Source of the DNA: Lachnospiraceae bacterium
GTDB lineage: Bacteria > Bacillota > Clostridia > Lachnospirales > Lachnospiraceae
Assembly (NCBI GenBank): GCA_015057325.1
Contig: SVEQ01000019.1
Span: 1-33,530, forward strand
DNA: 33,530 nt
Direction: 5' to 3'
Numbering within the stretch: position 1 is the first letter of the stretch; each line of letters opens with the position of its first letter. Position numbers and translations under genes: made by a program. Shown one piece after another: positions 1 to 7,230 of the stretch. The notes under the pieces are model-generated. The model made no database searches, was not told the DNA's origin, and saw nothing but the letters and a program-made list of their open reading frames with translations.

Positions 1-51
1 CCTGCGTTGGAACTGCAATCATATGAGACGCATTAAAGACATATAAAGTTT

Positions 52-77
52 CGTTTTAAAATGTAACTAAACAGCAA
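52..77 (+). repeat. Left copy of a 26-bp perfect inverted repeat
   Basis: The 26 bases starting CGTTTTAAAATGTAACTAAA recur as an exact reverse complement at 33455-33480. Identity stops abruptly on both sides. This copy sits 18 bases upstream of the yidD start codon. It includes a TAAAAT that could act as a -10 hexamer, so a promoter or operator role is as plausible as a structural one. Confidence 0.8.
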
Positions 78-95
78 ATTTATGAGGATATAGGT

Positions 96-356
96 ATGGT
101 AAAAAAGGTTTTAATAAAGTTAATAAAAGTATATCAAGAGGGTCTTTCGGGATATAAGAGATATTCTTGTTGTAAGTATTATCCTACGTGTTCAAGTTAT
201 ACACTTGAAGCTATAGAAATGCATGGTGTAATTATTGGTACTTTGCTTGGAATATGGAGAATACTTAGATGTAATCCGTTTTCTAAAGGTGGATATGACC
301 CGGTACCTATTAATGTATGTAAATGTGGAAAACACAAAAAAATTAAATATTATTAA
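96..356 (+). CDS. yidD: YidD, membrane protein insertion efficiency factor
   Basis: This is an 86-aa protein of the YidD family (DUF37), small amphipathic proteins that associate with the inner face of the membrane and assist YidC-dependent insertion. The family signature is clear: a YQxGLSxYK-like start, the Cys-rich CCKYYPTCSSY around residues 25-35, an amphipathic G-rich helix, and CNPFSKGGYDPVP near the C-terminus. A GAGG lies 8 bases before the ATG. It is the first gene of a yidD-yidC-khpB run and ends 23 bases before the yidC start. The usual upstream neighbour rnpA is not recognisable in the 95 bases available; whether it lies further left cannot be seen. Confidence 0.95.
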   Translation: MVKKVLIKLIKVYQEGLSGYKRYSCCKYYPTCSSYTLEAIEMHGVIIGTLLGIWRILRCNPFSKGGYDPVPINVCKCGKHKKIKYY

Positions 357-379
357 TAACAAGGAGGACTAATGTTTTG

Positions 380-1651
380 ATGTTTTTGACAGTTCAGGGA
401 GGCATTCTCGGACCATTTGCTCTCTTACTTGGTAAGTTATTTGATATCATTTATAACTTGCTTGCAAATGATAACGGAATTGCCAATCTTGGTCTTTGTA
501 TCATTATATTTACCGTTATTGTTAAGCTTTTATTATTTCCACTTAATATTAAGCAACAAAAATCGGCAAAGATTAATTCAGTGATACAGCCGGAAATCCA
601 AAAAATCCAGAAAAAGTATAAGGGTAAGAAAGACCAGGAGTCTATGATGAAGCAGCAGCAGGAAGTACAGGCTGTATATGATAAGTACGGTACTTCGATG
701 ACAGGTGGTTGTTTGACATCATTTATTCAGATTCCTATTATATGGTCACTTTACAGAGTTATTCAAAATGTTCCTGCATACGTAACTCATATTAAAGATA
801 TGTATGAGCCTATTGCTAACAGTGTTATTGATGCAAAGGGAGATAAGGCCAGTGAATTTTTAATTAACTTTGTAAATGATAACAGTATAAACGGAGCTTC
901 ATATGCAATTAAGGCATTTGAAAAGCTTGATACAATCAAGGCTGATAATATTATTGATGTATTATCAAAGTTTGGTGTTTCGCATCTTCACACATTACTT
1001 GATACTCTTGGTAAATCAGGAGAACTTGCAGGTAATGTTGAGAACATCAACAAGATTCATTCATTTATACTTGGTATCAATATTTCGGAAGCACCCGGAT
1101 ATAAGTTATCACCGGCATTATTGATTCCTATATTATCTGCACTTTTCCAGTTCCTTTCAATGAAGGTAACTAATGCAAATAATGCAGCAATGGGAAATGA
1201 TACAGCAGGTTCAATGGCGAAGAGTATGCAGTTTACAATGCCTTTAATGTCGCTTTTCATTTGTATAACACTTCCTGCAGGTATCGGTGTTTATTGGGCA
1301 GTAAGTGCATTTATTTCGTTCCTTACTCAGATTCTTATTAACGCATATTATGATCATCAGGATATGGATAAGATTCTTGAGGAGCAGATGAAAAAAGCAG
1401 AAGAGAAGAGAAAGAAAAACGGTGGTAAGAAGCCGTTAATGCAAAGATTAATGGATACTTCAGCAGAGGCACAGGAAGAATATGATAAGAAGCAGGCAAT
1501 GAAAAAGAACTCAGCAGCTTCACTTAAGAATTATGTTCCTTCCGAAGAGTCAAAAAAGATTGTAGAGAAAAAGCAGAATAAAAAGTATAAAGAAGGAAGT
1601 ATCGGTTCAAAAGCAAACATTATGATGAATTATAATAAGGAGGATAAGTAA
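380..1651 (+). CDS. yidC: YidC/Oxa1/SpoIIIJ-family membrane protein insertase
   Basis: This 423-aa polytopic insertase integrates membrane proteins, alone or with Sec. It has an N-terminal hydrophobic segment, then the YidC core: a helix around residues 32-55 ending in PLNIKQQKS, the basic coiled-coil hairpin PEIQKIQKKYKG, then GGCLTSFIQIPIIWSLYRV. Later hydrophobic segments include LSPALLIPILSALFQFLSM and a helix containing PAGIGVYWAVSAF. The last 90 residues are a highly basic cytosolic tail, typical of ribosome-binding YidC tails. No lipobox cysteine is seen near the N-terminus. AAGGAGG at 361-367 serves either ATG 380 or the TTG at 377; ATG is preferred. The gene is followed after 2 bases by khpB. 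Confidence 0.95.
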   Translation: MFLTVQGGILGPFALLLGKLFDIIYNLLANDNGIANLGLCIIIFTVIVKLLLFPLNIKQQKSAKINSVIQPEIQKIQKKYKGKKDQESMMKQQQEVQAVYDKYGTSMTGGCLTSFIQIPIIWSLYRVIQNVPAYVTHIKDMYEPIANSVIDAKGDKASEFLINFVNDNSINGASYAIKAFEKLDTIKADNIIDVLSKFGVSHLHTLLDTLGKSGELAGNVENINKIHSFILGINISEAPGYKLSPALLIPILSALFQFLSMKVTNANNAAMGNDTAGSMAKSMQFTMPLMSLFICITLPAGIGVYWAVSAFISFLTQILINAYYDHQDMDKILEEQMKKAEEKRKKNGGKKPLMQRLMDTSAEAQEEYDKKQAMKKNSAASLKNYVPSEESKKIVEKKQNKKYKEGSIGSKANIMMNYNKEDK

Positions 1652-1653
1652 AA

Positions 1654-2412
1654 ATGGCTTATAGTGAGTTTAAGGGGAAAACAGTTGAAGAGGCACTTAC
1701 AAATGCTTCAATTGAGTTAGGTGTTGCAAGTACAGATATTGATTATGAGGTTATTGATAAAGGATCGGCAGGATTCCTTGGTCTTGGAGCAAAGCAGGCA
1801 GTTATCAAGGCAAAGAAGAAAGGTGATAATGAGCCTACTCCTGTAATTAAGAAGAACTACTCAAAGCTTGACGGTTCAAAGAATGAAACAGAAAGTGTTA
1901 AAGAAGAAAAAGCAGATGAAGTAGAAAAGTCAGCAGATAAGGTTGTAGAGAACAAAGACGAAATTATTAAGAACACATATTCTTACCTTGACGATTTATT
2001 CAAGGCAATGGATATCGATACAAAGGTAACAATTGATTTTGATGATTCAAATAACAATATGAACATTAACCTTGAGGGACCTGAAATGGGAATCCTTATC
2101 GGTAAGAGAGGACAGACATTAGACGCCCTTCAGTATCTTATCAGTCTTTTCGTAAACAAAGAGAGCAAGGCTTATATCCGTGTTAAGCTTGACACAGAAA
2201 ACTATAGAGCAAGAAGAAAAGATACTTTAGAGAATCTTGCTAAGAACCTTGCATTTAAGGTTAAGAGAAGCAGAAGAAGTGTTACTCTTGAGCCAATGAA
2301 TCCTTATGAGAGAAGAATTATTCATTCAGCACTCCAGAATGATAAGTATGTTGCAACTCGCTCAGAGGGTGAAGAGCCATATCGTAAGGTTGTAATATAT
2401 CTCAAGAAATAA
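1654..2412 (+). CDS. khpB: KhpB (Jag/EloR), KH and R3H domain RNA-binding protein
   Basis: This 252-aa protein has the three-part Jag architecture. The Jag-N domain spans residues 1-55 (FKGKTVEEAL, GFLGLGAKQA), followed by a charged Lys/Glu-rich linker. A KH domain carries the GxxG loop GKRG near residue 150. A C-terminal R3H domain (about 186-250) includes NPYERRIIHSALQ and SEGEEPYRKVVIY. Family knowledge: KhpB binds RNA and in streptococci and lactobacilli controls cell elongation, often with KhpA. Its ribosome binding site (AAGGAGG) lies inside the last codons of yidC, so the two genes are translationally linked. A hairpin follows the stop codon. Confidence 0.93.
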   Translation: MAYSEFKGKTVEEALTNASIELGVASTDIDYEVIDKGSAGFLGLGAKQAVIKAKKKGDNEPTPVIKKNYSKLDGSKNETESVKEEKADEVEKSADKVVENKDEIIKNTYSYLDDLFKAMDIDTKVTIDFDDSNNNMNINLEGPEMGILIGKRGQTLDALQYLISLFVNKESKAYIRVKLDTENYRARRKDTLENLAKNLAFKVKRSRRSVTLEPMNPYERRIIHSALQNDKYVATRSEGEEPYRKVVIYLKK

Positions 2413-2438
2413 TTTATATTATATTAATTAACGAACGT

Positions 2439-2478
2439 TACAGGGTTGTACGATTATTATTAATTGTACAACCCTGTA
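2439..2478 (+). terminator. Terminator-like hairpin after khpB
   Basis: A 13-bp perfect stem (2439-2451 pairing with 2466-2478) with a 14-base loop begins 26 bases after the khpB stop. The following tail is only moderately T-rich, so termination may be partial. It separates the yidD-yidC-khpB unit from mnmE. Confidence 0.6.
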
Positions 2479-2564
2479 GCTGTTTATTGATTTTTATTAT
2501 AAAAGAAGGTAATATTAATAATTGGATTTTGTTGAAAAAAATAAGTTGTAACGATATGGTTTTA

Positions 2565-2570
2565 TATAAT
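2565..2570 (+). promoter_or_regulatory. Candidate -10 box for mnmE
   Basis: A perfect TATAAT lies 24 bases before the mnmE ATG, downstream of the khpB hairpin. No good -35 hexamer is visible at 16-18 bases, so the call rests on the -10 and on position. Confidence 0.4.
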
Positions 2571-2593
2571 CAAAAATTGTATTGGAGGTTAAG

Positions 2594-3991
2594 ATGACAA
2601 GTATTTCAGATACGATTGCAGCGATAGCGACAGGTATGAATCAGGGTGGTATTGGTGTTATACGTGTTAGTGGTAGTGAGGCTTTAGCTGCTGTAGATAA
2701 TATATTTGTTCCCAAGAAGAGTGGAAAAGAAGTTAAGAATCTTGCTTCTTACACTGCTGCTTACGGAAATGTGGTTAATCCAAAAGATAATTCAATAGTT
2801 GATGAAGTAATTGTCCTTGTTATGAAAGCACCTTCAACATATACAAGAGAAGATGTTGTAGAGATTGATTGTCATGGTGGAATGCAGGTAATGAAAGAGA
2901 TACTGCATCTTCTTATAAGTAACAACAATAATAAGGTTAGACTTGCAAGACCCGGTGAGTTTACGGAGAGAGCTTTTCTTAACGGACGTATTGATTTGTC
3001 TCAGGCGGAATCTGTTATGGATCTTATATCTGCCAAGAGTGAGATTGCTGCAAAGACGGCACTTTCACAGTTAAAAGGAAGTCTTAAGAATAAGATTACA
3101 GACATAAGAAAAGAGTTGATTCATAATATCGCATTTATCGAATCGGCACTTGATGACCCTGAACACTACAGTCTTGAAGGTTTTCCTGAAGAACTCAAAG
3201 GTATATTAAATGATAAGCTTGATGAGATAAATCACTTAATTCAAACCGCAGATAATGGAAAAATGATGAGAGAGGGAATACACACAGTTATTCTCGGAAA
3301 ACCAAACGCAGGTAAATCATCAATTCTTAATGTGCTCGCAGGTAAAGACAGAGCAATCGTTACAGACGTTGCGGGAACTACAAGAGACACGCTTGAGGAG
3401 TTTGTTTCCATTAACGGAATACCTCTTAATATAATTGATACCGCAGGAATTAGAGATACAGATGATATAGTTGAAAAGATTGGTGTTGATAAATCCATTA
3501 TGGAAATGGAGGAAGCTGACTTAATTCTTTATATTATTGACTCATCAGTTCCTCTTGATGAAAATGATAAGATGATAATGGAAAGAATTAAGGACCGTCA
3601 GGTTATCATTTTGTCTAACAAATCAGATTTGAATAATGTGGTAAATGAGCAGGATATTAGAAAGTACTTAGACCATAGAATGATAGAGATAAGTGCTAAG
3701 GAGCAGTCAGGATTTGAAGAGTTATATGAAGAGTTAAATCATTTGTTTTTCAATGATAAACTATCATATAATGATGAGATTTTCATTACTAATGAAAGAC
3801 ATAAAGCAGCACTTATTATTGCACAAAGTTCAATTAGTAATGCAATAAACAGTATTGATGACGGCATGCCTGAAGATTTCTATACAATAGATTTGATGTC
3901 TGCATATGAGCAGCTAGGATTTATTATTGGTGAATCCGTTGAAGATGATCTTGTGGATACAATATTTAGAGAGTTCTGTATGGGTAAGTGA
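2594..3991 (+). CDS. mnmE: MnmE (TrmE), tRNA wobble-uridine modification GTPase
   Basis: This is a 465-aa protein. With MnmG it forms the complex that adds carboxymethylaminomethyl to U34 of certain tRNAs, using GTP, FAD and a folate one-carbon donor. The N-terminal folate-binding domain starts DTIAAIATGMNQGGIGVIRVSG. The G domain carries P-loop GKPNAGKSS (about residue 235), switch AGTTRDT, DTAGIRD and NKSD (about 342). It ends FCMGK, the conserved C-terminal Cys motif. The ATG at 2594 is chosen because GGAGG lies at 2584-2588; an in-frame TTG at 2582 overlaps that site and is rejected. Its partner gene mnmG is 10.9 kb away, beyond a block on the other strand. Confidence 0.96.
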   Translation: MTSISDTIAAIATGMNQGGIGVIRVSGSEALAAVDNIFVPKKSGKEVKNLASYTAAYGNVVNPKDNSIVDEVIVLVMKAPSTYTREDVVEIDCHGGMQVMKEILHLLISNNNNKVRLARPGEFTERAFLNGRIDLSQAESVMDLISAKSEIAAKTALSQLKGSLKNKITDIRKELIHNIAFIESALDDPEHYSLEGFPEELKGILNDKLDEINHLIQTADNGKMMREGIHTVILGKPNAGKSSILNVLAGKDRAIVTDVAGTTRDTLEEFVSINGIPLNIIDTAGIRDTDDIVEKIGVDKSIMEMEEADLILYIIDSSVPLDENDKMIMERIKDRQVIILSNKSDLNNVVNEQDIRKYLDHRMIEISAKEQSGFEELYEELNHLFFNDKLSYNDEIFITNERHKAALIIAQSSISNAINSIDDGMPEDFYTIDLMSAYEQLGFIIGESVEDDLVDTIFREFCMGK

Positions 3992-4014
3992 GTAAAGCAT
4001 TGCCTATAAATTTC

Positions 4015-4048
4015 AAAACTCCGGTATCTTTTCTGATACCGGAGTTTT
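4015..4048. terminator. Bidirectional terminator, copy 1 of a repeated hairpin
   Basis: A 14-bp perfect stem (4015-4028 with 4035-4048) with a 6-base loop is followed by a T run. It starts 24 bases after mnmE and also lies 42 bases past the stop of the minus-strand LRR pseudogene, so it can end both. The arm sequence AAAACTCCGGTA and its flank ATAAATTTC recur at 7146-7188. A small 5-bp hairpin (GGTGT/ACACC) follows at 4051-4063. Confidence 0.85.
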
Positions 4049-4090
4049 TTGGTGTTAGACACCAAAGAGGATATTGTATGAGAAGATCAA

Positions 4091-4844
4091 TTATTTGATC
4101 GTCACACCTTTGTTAAGTCCTGATATTACAAGAAGTTTTGAATATTTCTTCTTCTTTGATTTTGGAACTTTTGCAGTTACGTAAATATTAAGACCACTAA
4201 ATGCTTTACTTGAAACATTTTTAGGTATTATAATTGTCTTAAGACCGGTACAGTTTGAAAATGCACCCGAACTGATTTCAGTTGTATTCTTTCCGACATT
4301 TACCTTTTTAAGTTTCTTACATCTGCTAAATGCGTTGCTTCCTATCTTAGTAATATTTTCAGGAATTGATATACTTGAAAGATTTTTGCAATTAGCAAAT
4401 GCGTTATTTTCTATTTTGGTAAGGCTTGGTGGAAGGTTAACCTTTTTAAGGTTGTTACAATCACTAAATGCGTTGTCACCTATTTTTGTAATATTGCTTC
4501 CAACAGTAATACTTTCAACCTTTTTGTTGTCTTTAAATGCATTGTCGGCTATCTCTTTTGGAATACCTGTCTCTTCAAGTAATGATTCATCGATATTGCT
4601 GATTTCACAACTTGTTCCGACGCCCTCTGAAGTAGTTTCGCAAGAACTGAATTCATGCATATCCTGTAGAACTTGAACCCATTCCAAATACGTTAGGTGT
4701 TTTCAGAAGAATATTTAATCCATCCTGGGAACTTGTTGTTGTCATGTATGATAATGGATCGCCTTCATGTCCAAGCCATTGATCATCAATAACCTTTAAT
4801 TGAGGTATTTTATCATCAGTTATCTTTTTTGTATAAGTGCGTTG
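4091..4844 (-). pseudogene. Decayed BspA-type leucine-rich-repeat surface protein gene
   Basis: The intact part (4687 down to 4091) encodes 198 residues with four or five LRR_5/BspA repeats, recognisable as KIGDNAFSDCNNLKKVNLP-type units, and a basic C-terminal cap. It has only a TTG start, no ribosome binding site and no signal peptide. The DNA upstream on the same strand continues as coding-like sequence in another frame (4844 to 4653: TDDKIPQLKVIDDQWLGHE, then a Ser/Thr stretch, then TGA). That frame also has no start codon preceded by a Shine-Dalgarno. I therefore infer loss of the 5' end plus a frameshift between 4653 and about 4697. BspA-like proteins are normally exported adhesins. An alternative is that the LRR part is still translated from the TTG as a small protein. 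Confidence 0.65.
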
Positions 4845-4855
4845 TCAATAAAAGC

Positions 4856-4896
4856 TTCTATATAATTAATTGCATTTTTTTATAATTTTACTCAAA
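4856..4896 (-). promoter_or_regulatory. Shared 41-bp upstream element, copy A
   Basis: Aligned without gaps, 36 of 41 positions match 14809-14849, the region upstream of the giant-protein operon. On the minus strand the conserved core reads TTTGAGTAAAAT, an A run, GCAATTAA and TATATAGAA. It lies directly upstream of the decayed LRR gene, in the same relation as copy B to its operon. It is probably the promoter or operator left from the intact gene. No good sigma-A -35/-10 pair is evident. Confidence 0.6.
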
Positions 4897-4903
4897 AAAA
4901 AAT

Positions 4904-4937
4904 AGAAAGTTTTTCAAATATATTGAAATAACTTTCT
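4904..4937 (-). terminator. Terminator of the sigma-PrsW operon
   Basis: The stem AGAAAGTT (4904-4911) pairs with AACTTTCT (4930-4937), with further pairing of TTCAA/TTGAA inside. On the minus strand it is followed by a run of nine T (complement of 4894-4902). It lies 31 bases past the prsW stop. Confidence 0.75.
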
Positions 4938-4968
4938 ACTACAGTAAATAATAAAGTAAACAGGTATG

Positions 4969-5601
4969 TTAGTCTGCAAACAACTTGTATCTTTTATAGA
5001 AAATATAAAGCAACAAAGAGCAAAAAAGAGGTATGATAAACCCGATGCTTGCCGATATTTCTGTGCCCGATACAAGAAGATTATAAAGTCCATGGAATGT
5101 CATGGATAGAGACAGTGCACCGACAATTCCCGAAAAAGACAACGCTTTATAATGTCTTAATAAGTTAAATCCCATGGTAAGGGCTATCATACTTACCAAA
5201 TGCATAACACCTACGGCAAGTCCTCGAATAAGTATGTATGTGAGGCTTTCTGCACCTGTAGATAATATATGACAACAGTTTTCAAATGTTGCAAAGCCGG
5301 CACCGATTCCTGTTGCACCAAGTAGCAGTCCATCAGAAGAGGCCTCAAATAATAGGAGAGAAAAAAGTACGGGAATGAACTTCATAAGTTCCTCAACAAT
5401 CGGAGATATGAATATTGAAGTATCATTTGCACTCATGCCGGAAGCGGTCTTAATGAATCCGCTAATATAGGCGGACATAAGACAGACTACCATTCCGACA
5501 ACAAATGCCATTACAAAATGTCTTGCTTTGTCTTTAATAAAAAATAATGAAATTACTAAAGGTACTGCAATACAGATTAAAATGTTCTCAGCGTATATCA
5601 T
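4969..5601 (-). CDS. PrsW-family intramembrane metalloprotease
   Basis: This 210-aa, almost wholly hydrophobic protein has about seven or eight membrane segments. The PrsW motifs are present in order: EELMK at 70-74 (family EExxK), GFATFEN at 102-108, a helix with His134 (GVMHLV), and FHGLYN with His170 and Asn174. Family knowledge: B. subtilis PrsW makes the first cut in the anti-sigma factor RsiW, releasing SigW. Here the gene is last in an operon headed by a sigma factor and overlaps the preceding membrane-protein gene by 14 bases. The natural inference is that it cleaves a local anti-sigma factor. The substrate is not shown by sequence; the candidates are the 107-aa protein at 14459-14782 and the 32-aa protein at 6388-6486. 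Confidence 0.85.
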   Translation of the reverse strand: MIYAENILICIAVPLVISLFFIKDKARHFVMAFVVGMVVCLMSAYISGFIKTASGMSANDTSIFISPIVEELMKFIPVLFSLLLFEASSDGLLLGATGIGAGFATFENCCHILSTGAESLTYILIRGLAVGVMHLVSMIALTMGFNLLRHYKALSFSGIVGALSLSMTFHGLYNLLVSGTEISASIGFIIPLFCSLLLYIFYKRYKLFAD

Positions 5602-6385
5602 CTTTTGCTAACTCCTTTTTAAGAGCAATATACATAATTAATAGTGAAAGTGTGTTTAAGTCCATTGCGATGCTATAATAAAAATCTTCGCTTGCATATA
5701 ATATTAGAAGCGAACAGAAAAACAATGTAAATGAAATATATATGTAATTACCTCGTTCATTGTAAAATGATCGGATACATTTAATGATGAGCCATATTGC
5801 TATTGAAAACATTAATACATACGCAATTAAATCAGTAATATCGAAAGCCGTTCCATCCATGTTAAGTAAGGCAAATTCAATACCTGAAACAATAAAGCAA
5901 AGAGGTATAATTATTGCAATCTCAATCTTTTTCATGGATCTTGTTTCGAGTAGTCCCTTCATTAACAAATAAAGGAAATAAATATAAGGCAAACCAAAAA
6001 GTATGTCTTGTACCCATTCTCCTGACCACGCTATCCACAAAGCAATATTAGCACCGATAAATAAAACGGAAAAGATAAAAGCCATTGGAGAAAACCGTTT
6101 TTTCTTGTCATTTAATACTTCCAGTAAGGATGAAAAAAGTAAAAGTGTTGCACATTCTGCTATCTCGTCTGCCGCAATCGGTAGTCTTTCATCAGGTCTT
6201 AACAAACAGAAAACGATATAATATAAATCATCCAAAATATAACAAAACATTGCAAACGTGAAAAAGACAGGAAGAAGACCGTTACGTCCTCCCTGCATCA
6301 ATTTGACCGAAGCTGCAATAATAGGAATTAAAATTAATACCTGAATTGTTGTAATTACGATATCCTGAATTAAGAATGAATCCAT
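5588..6385 (-). CDS. Polytopic membrane protein of unknown function in the sigma operon
   Basis: This 265-aa protein has about seven or eight predicted transmembrane helices, short loops, and no soluble domain or catalytic motif that I recognise. Conserved-looking polar pairs sit within the membrane (FCYILDDLYYI around 47-57; ADEIAECATLL around 71-81; ASEDFYY near 231-237). Its start overlaps nothing; GGAGA lies just before the ATG inside the end of the 32-aa gene, and its 3' end overlaps prsW by 14 bases, so all are co-translated. Position suggests a sensor or partner for the sigma/PrsW pathway, but this is inference from context only. Confidence 0.8.
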   Translation of the reverse strand: MDSFLIQDIVITTIQVLILIPIIAASVKLMQGGRNGLLPVFFTFAMFCYILDDLYYIVFCLLRPDERLPIAADEIAECATLLLFSSLLEVLNDKKKRFSPMAFIFSVLFIGANIALWIAWSGEWVQDILFGLPYIYFLYLLMKGLLETRSMKKIEIAIIIPLCFIVSGIEFALLNMDGTAFDITDLIAYVLMFSIAIWLIIKCIRSFYNERGNYIYISFTLFFCSLLILYASEDFYYSIAMDLNTLSLLIMYIALKKELAKDDIR

Positions 6386-6387
6386 GA

Positions 6388-6486
6388 TTATTTCTCCGAC
6401 TGTTTTGTTTTCTTAATATGGAGACAAAGTTGAGTTACGGATATTCCAAGAATAAAAGCTAAAATACCAATTATTATATATTCCAT
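6388..6486 (-). CDS. 32-aa single-helix membrane protein between sigma and membrane-protein genes
   Basis: A short open frame reads MEYIIIGILAFILGISVTQL, then CLHIKKTKQSEK and a stop. It is one hydrophobic helix of about 20 residues followed by a basic tail, so N-out/C-in is expected. The ATG overlaps the last codons of the sigma gene (stop at 6474-6476), with GGGA and AAAGGA 5-12 bases upstream. The stop is 2 bases before the next ATG. It fills the only gap in an otherwise tightly packed operon, which supports it being real. Function is unknown; it could be a short regulatory peptide of the sigma, a PrsW substrate, or an accessory subunit of the neighbouring membrane protein. Confidence 0.6.
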   Translation of the reverse strand: MEYIIIGILAFILGISVTQLCLHIKKTKQSEK

Positions 6487-7043
6487 GTGTATCCCATCCT
6501 TTCAAGTTTATCTTTTAGAGCTGCTTTGCCTCTTGAAGTAATGTTATAGATTTTCTTAATGTTCATTTTCATGATTTTGCTGATTTCTTCTGCTGACATA
6601 TTTTCAAAGTAGATTAAATAAAGTACTTGTCTTGTGTCATAATCGAGATGATTAAGCGCGACATAAAGCTCTGAGTTTCTTTCGTTTGTTAATAGATTAG
6701 ATTCTGGAGATAAGACTTGTCCATTTTCTGATAGATTGTTTTCATCAAGTTCAATAAATGATGTTTTATTTTTTCTTAAAAACATTTTTGCCTGATTCTT
6801 AGCAATAGCGTAAAGCCAGGTTTTAAAGGAAATATTGTCTCGTTCTTTGTACTTTGCCGTGCCGGATGAAAGTATAGCAAAAGTATCCATCATAAGTTCT
6901 TCGGCATCATCTTCATTAAATACAATTCTGTTAAGAAACAAAAAGAGACTGTCTTTGTATTTTTCAAAAAGAATACGAAAAGAATCTTCATCGTTGTCCT
7001 TTAAATATCGAATATATAATTGTCCATCGGTATAGTCGCTCAT
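6474..7043 (-). CDS. ECF-like sigma-70 family RNA polymerase sigma factor
   Basis: This 189-aa sigma factor has region 2 at about residues 20-90 (DAEELMMDTFAIL, then SFKTWLYAIAKNQAKMFLRK) and region 4 at about 125-182 (LDYDTRQVLYLIYFENMSAEEISKIM, then an HTH-like NIKKIYNITSRGKAALKD). There is no region 1 or 3, which places it in the ECF class. The ATG at 7043 is preferred because GGGGA lies 10 bases upstream; an in-frame ATG at 7073 has no ribosome binding site. It heads the operon sigma, 32-aa peptide, membrane protein, PrsW. It has a sigma-A-like promoter at 7119-7146. No classical zinc-finger anti-sigma gene is next to it. Confidence 0.88.
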   Translation of the reverse strand: MSDYTDGQLYIRYLKDNDEDSFRILFEKYKDSLFLFLNRIVFNEDDAEELMMDTFAILSSGTAKYKERDNISFKTWLYAIAKNQAKMFLRKNKTSFIELDENNLSENGQVLSPESNLLTNERNSELYVALNHLDYDTRQVLYLIYFENMSAEEISKIMKMNIKKIYNITSRGKAALKDKLERMGYTWNI

Positions 7044-7118
7044 GTCAAAATATTCCCCATATATTATTGGCATATAAAAGTGTTAATCAGTTCAATCATA
7101 TACTCACTCGTAACATAA

Positions 7119-7146
7119 ATTATATCATTTTTTGTAAAAACTTCAA
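7119..7146 (-). promoter_or_regulatory. Sigma-A-type promoter of the sigma-PrsW operon
   Basis: On the minus strand TTGAAG (7141-7146) and a perfect TATAAT (7119-7124) are separated by 16 bases. The -35 abuts the hairpin at 7155-7188. This implies housekeeping expression of the sigma gene, not only read-through from the giant-protein operon. Confidence 0.6.
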
Positions 7147-7154
7147 TAAATTTC

Positions 7155-7188
7155 AAAACTCCGGTACCACGAATGATACCGGAGTTTT
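7155..7188. terminator. Terminator after the giant-protein gene, copy 2 of a repeated hairpin
   Basis: A 12-bp stem (7155-7166 with 7177-7188) has a 10-base loop. The arms and the flank ATAAATTTCAAAACTCCGG are the same as at 4009-4048; only the loop differs. It lies 42 bases past the stop of the 2402-aa gene on the minus strand, followed on the minus strand by GTTTTGAAATTTATT. A second small hairpin (GGGT/ACCC) sits at 7190-7201. Confidence 0.75.
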
Positions 7189-7230
7189 TGGGTTTTCACC
7201 CATTATATAAAGGATAGGATATAAGTTAAA

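Noticed and set aside
1-51. 3' end of rnpA upstream of yidD
   Set aside because: All three frames hit stops and none resembles an RnpA C-terminus; too short to decide.
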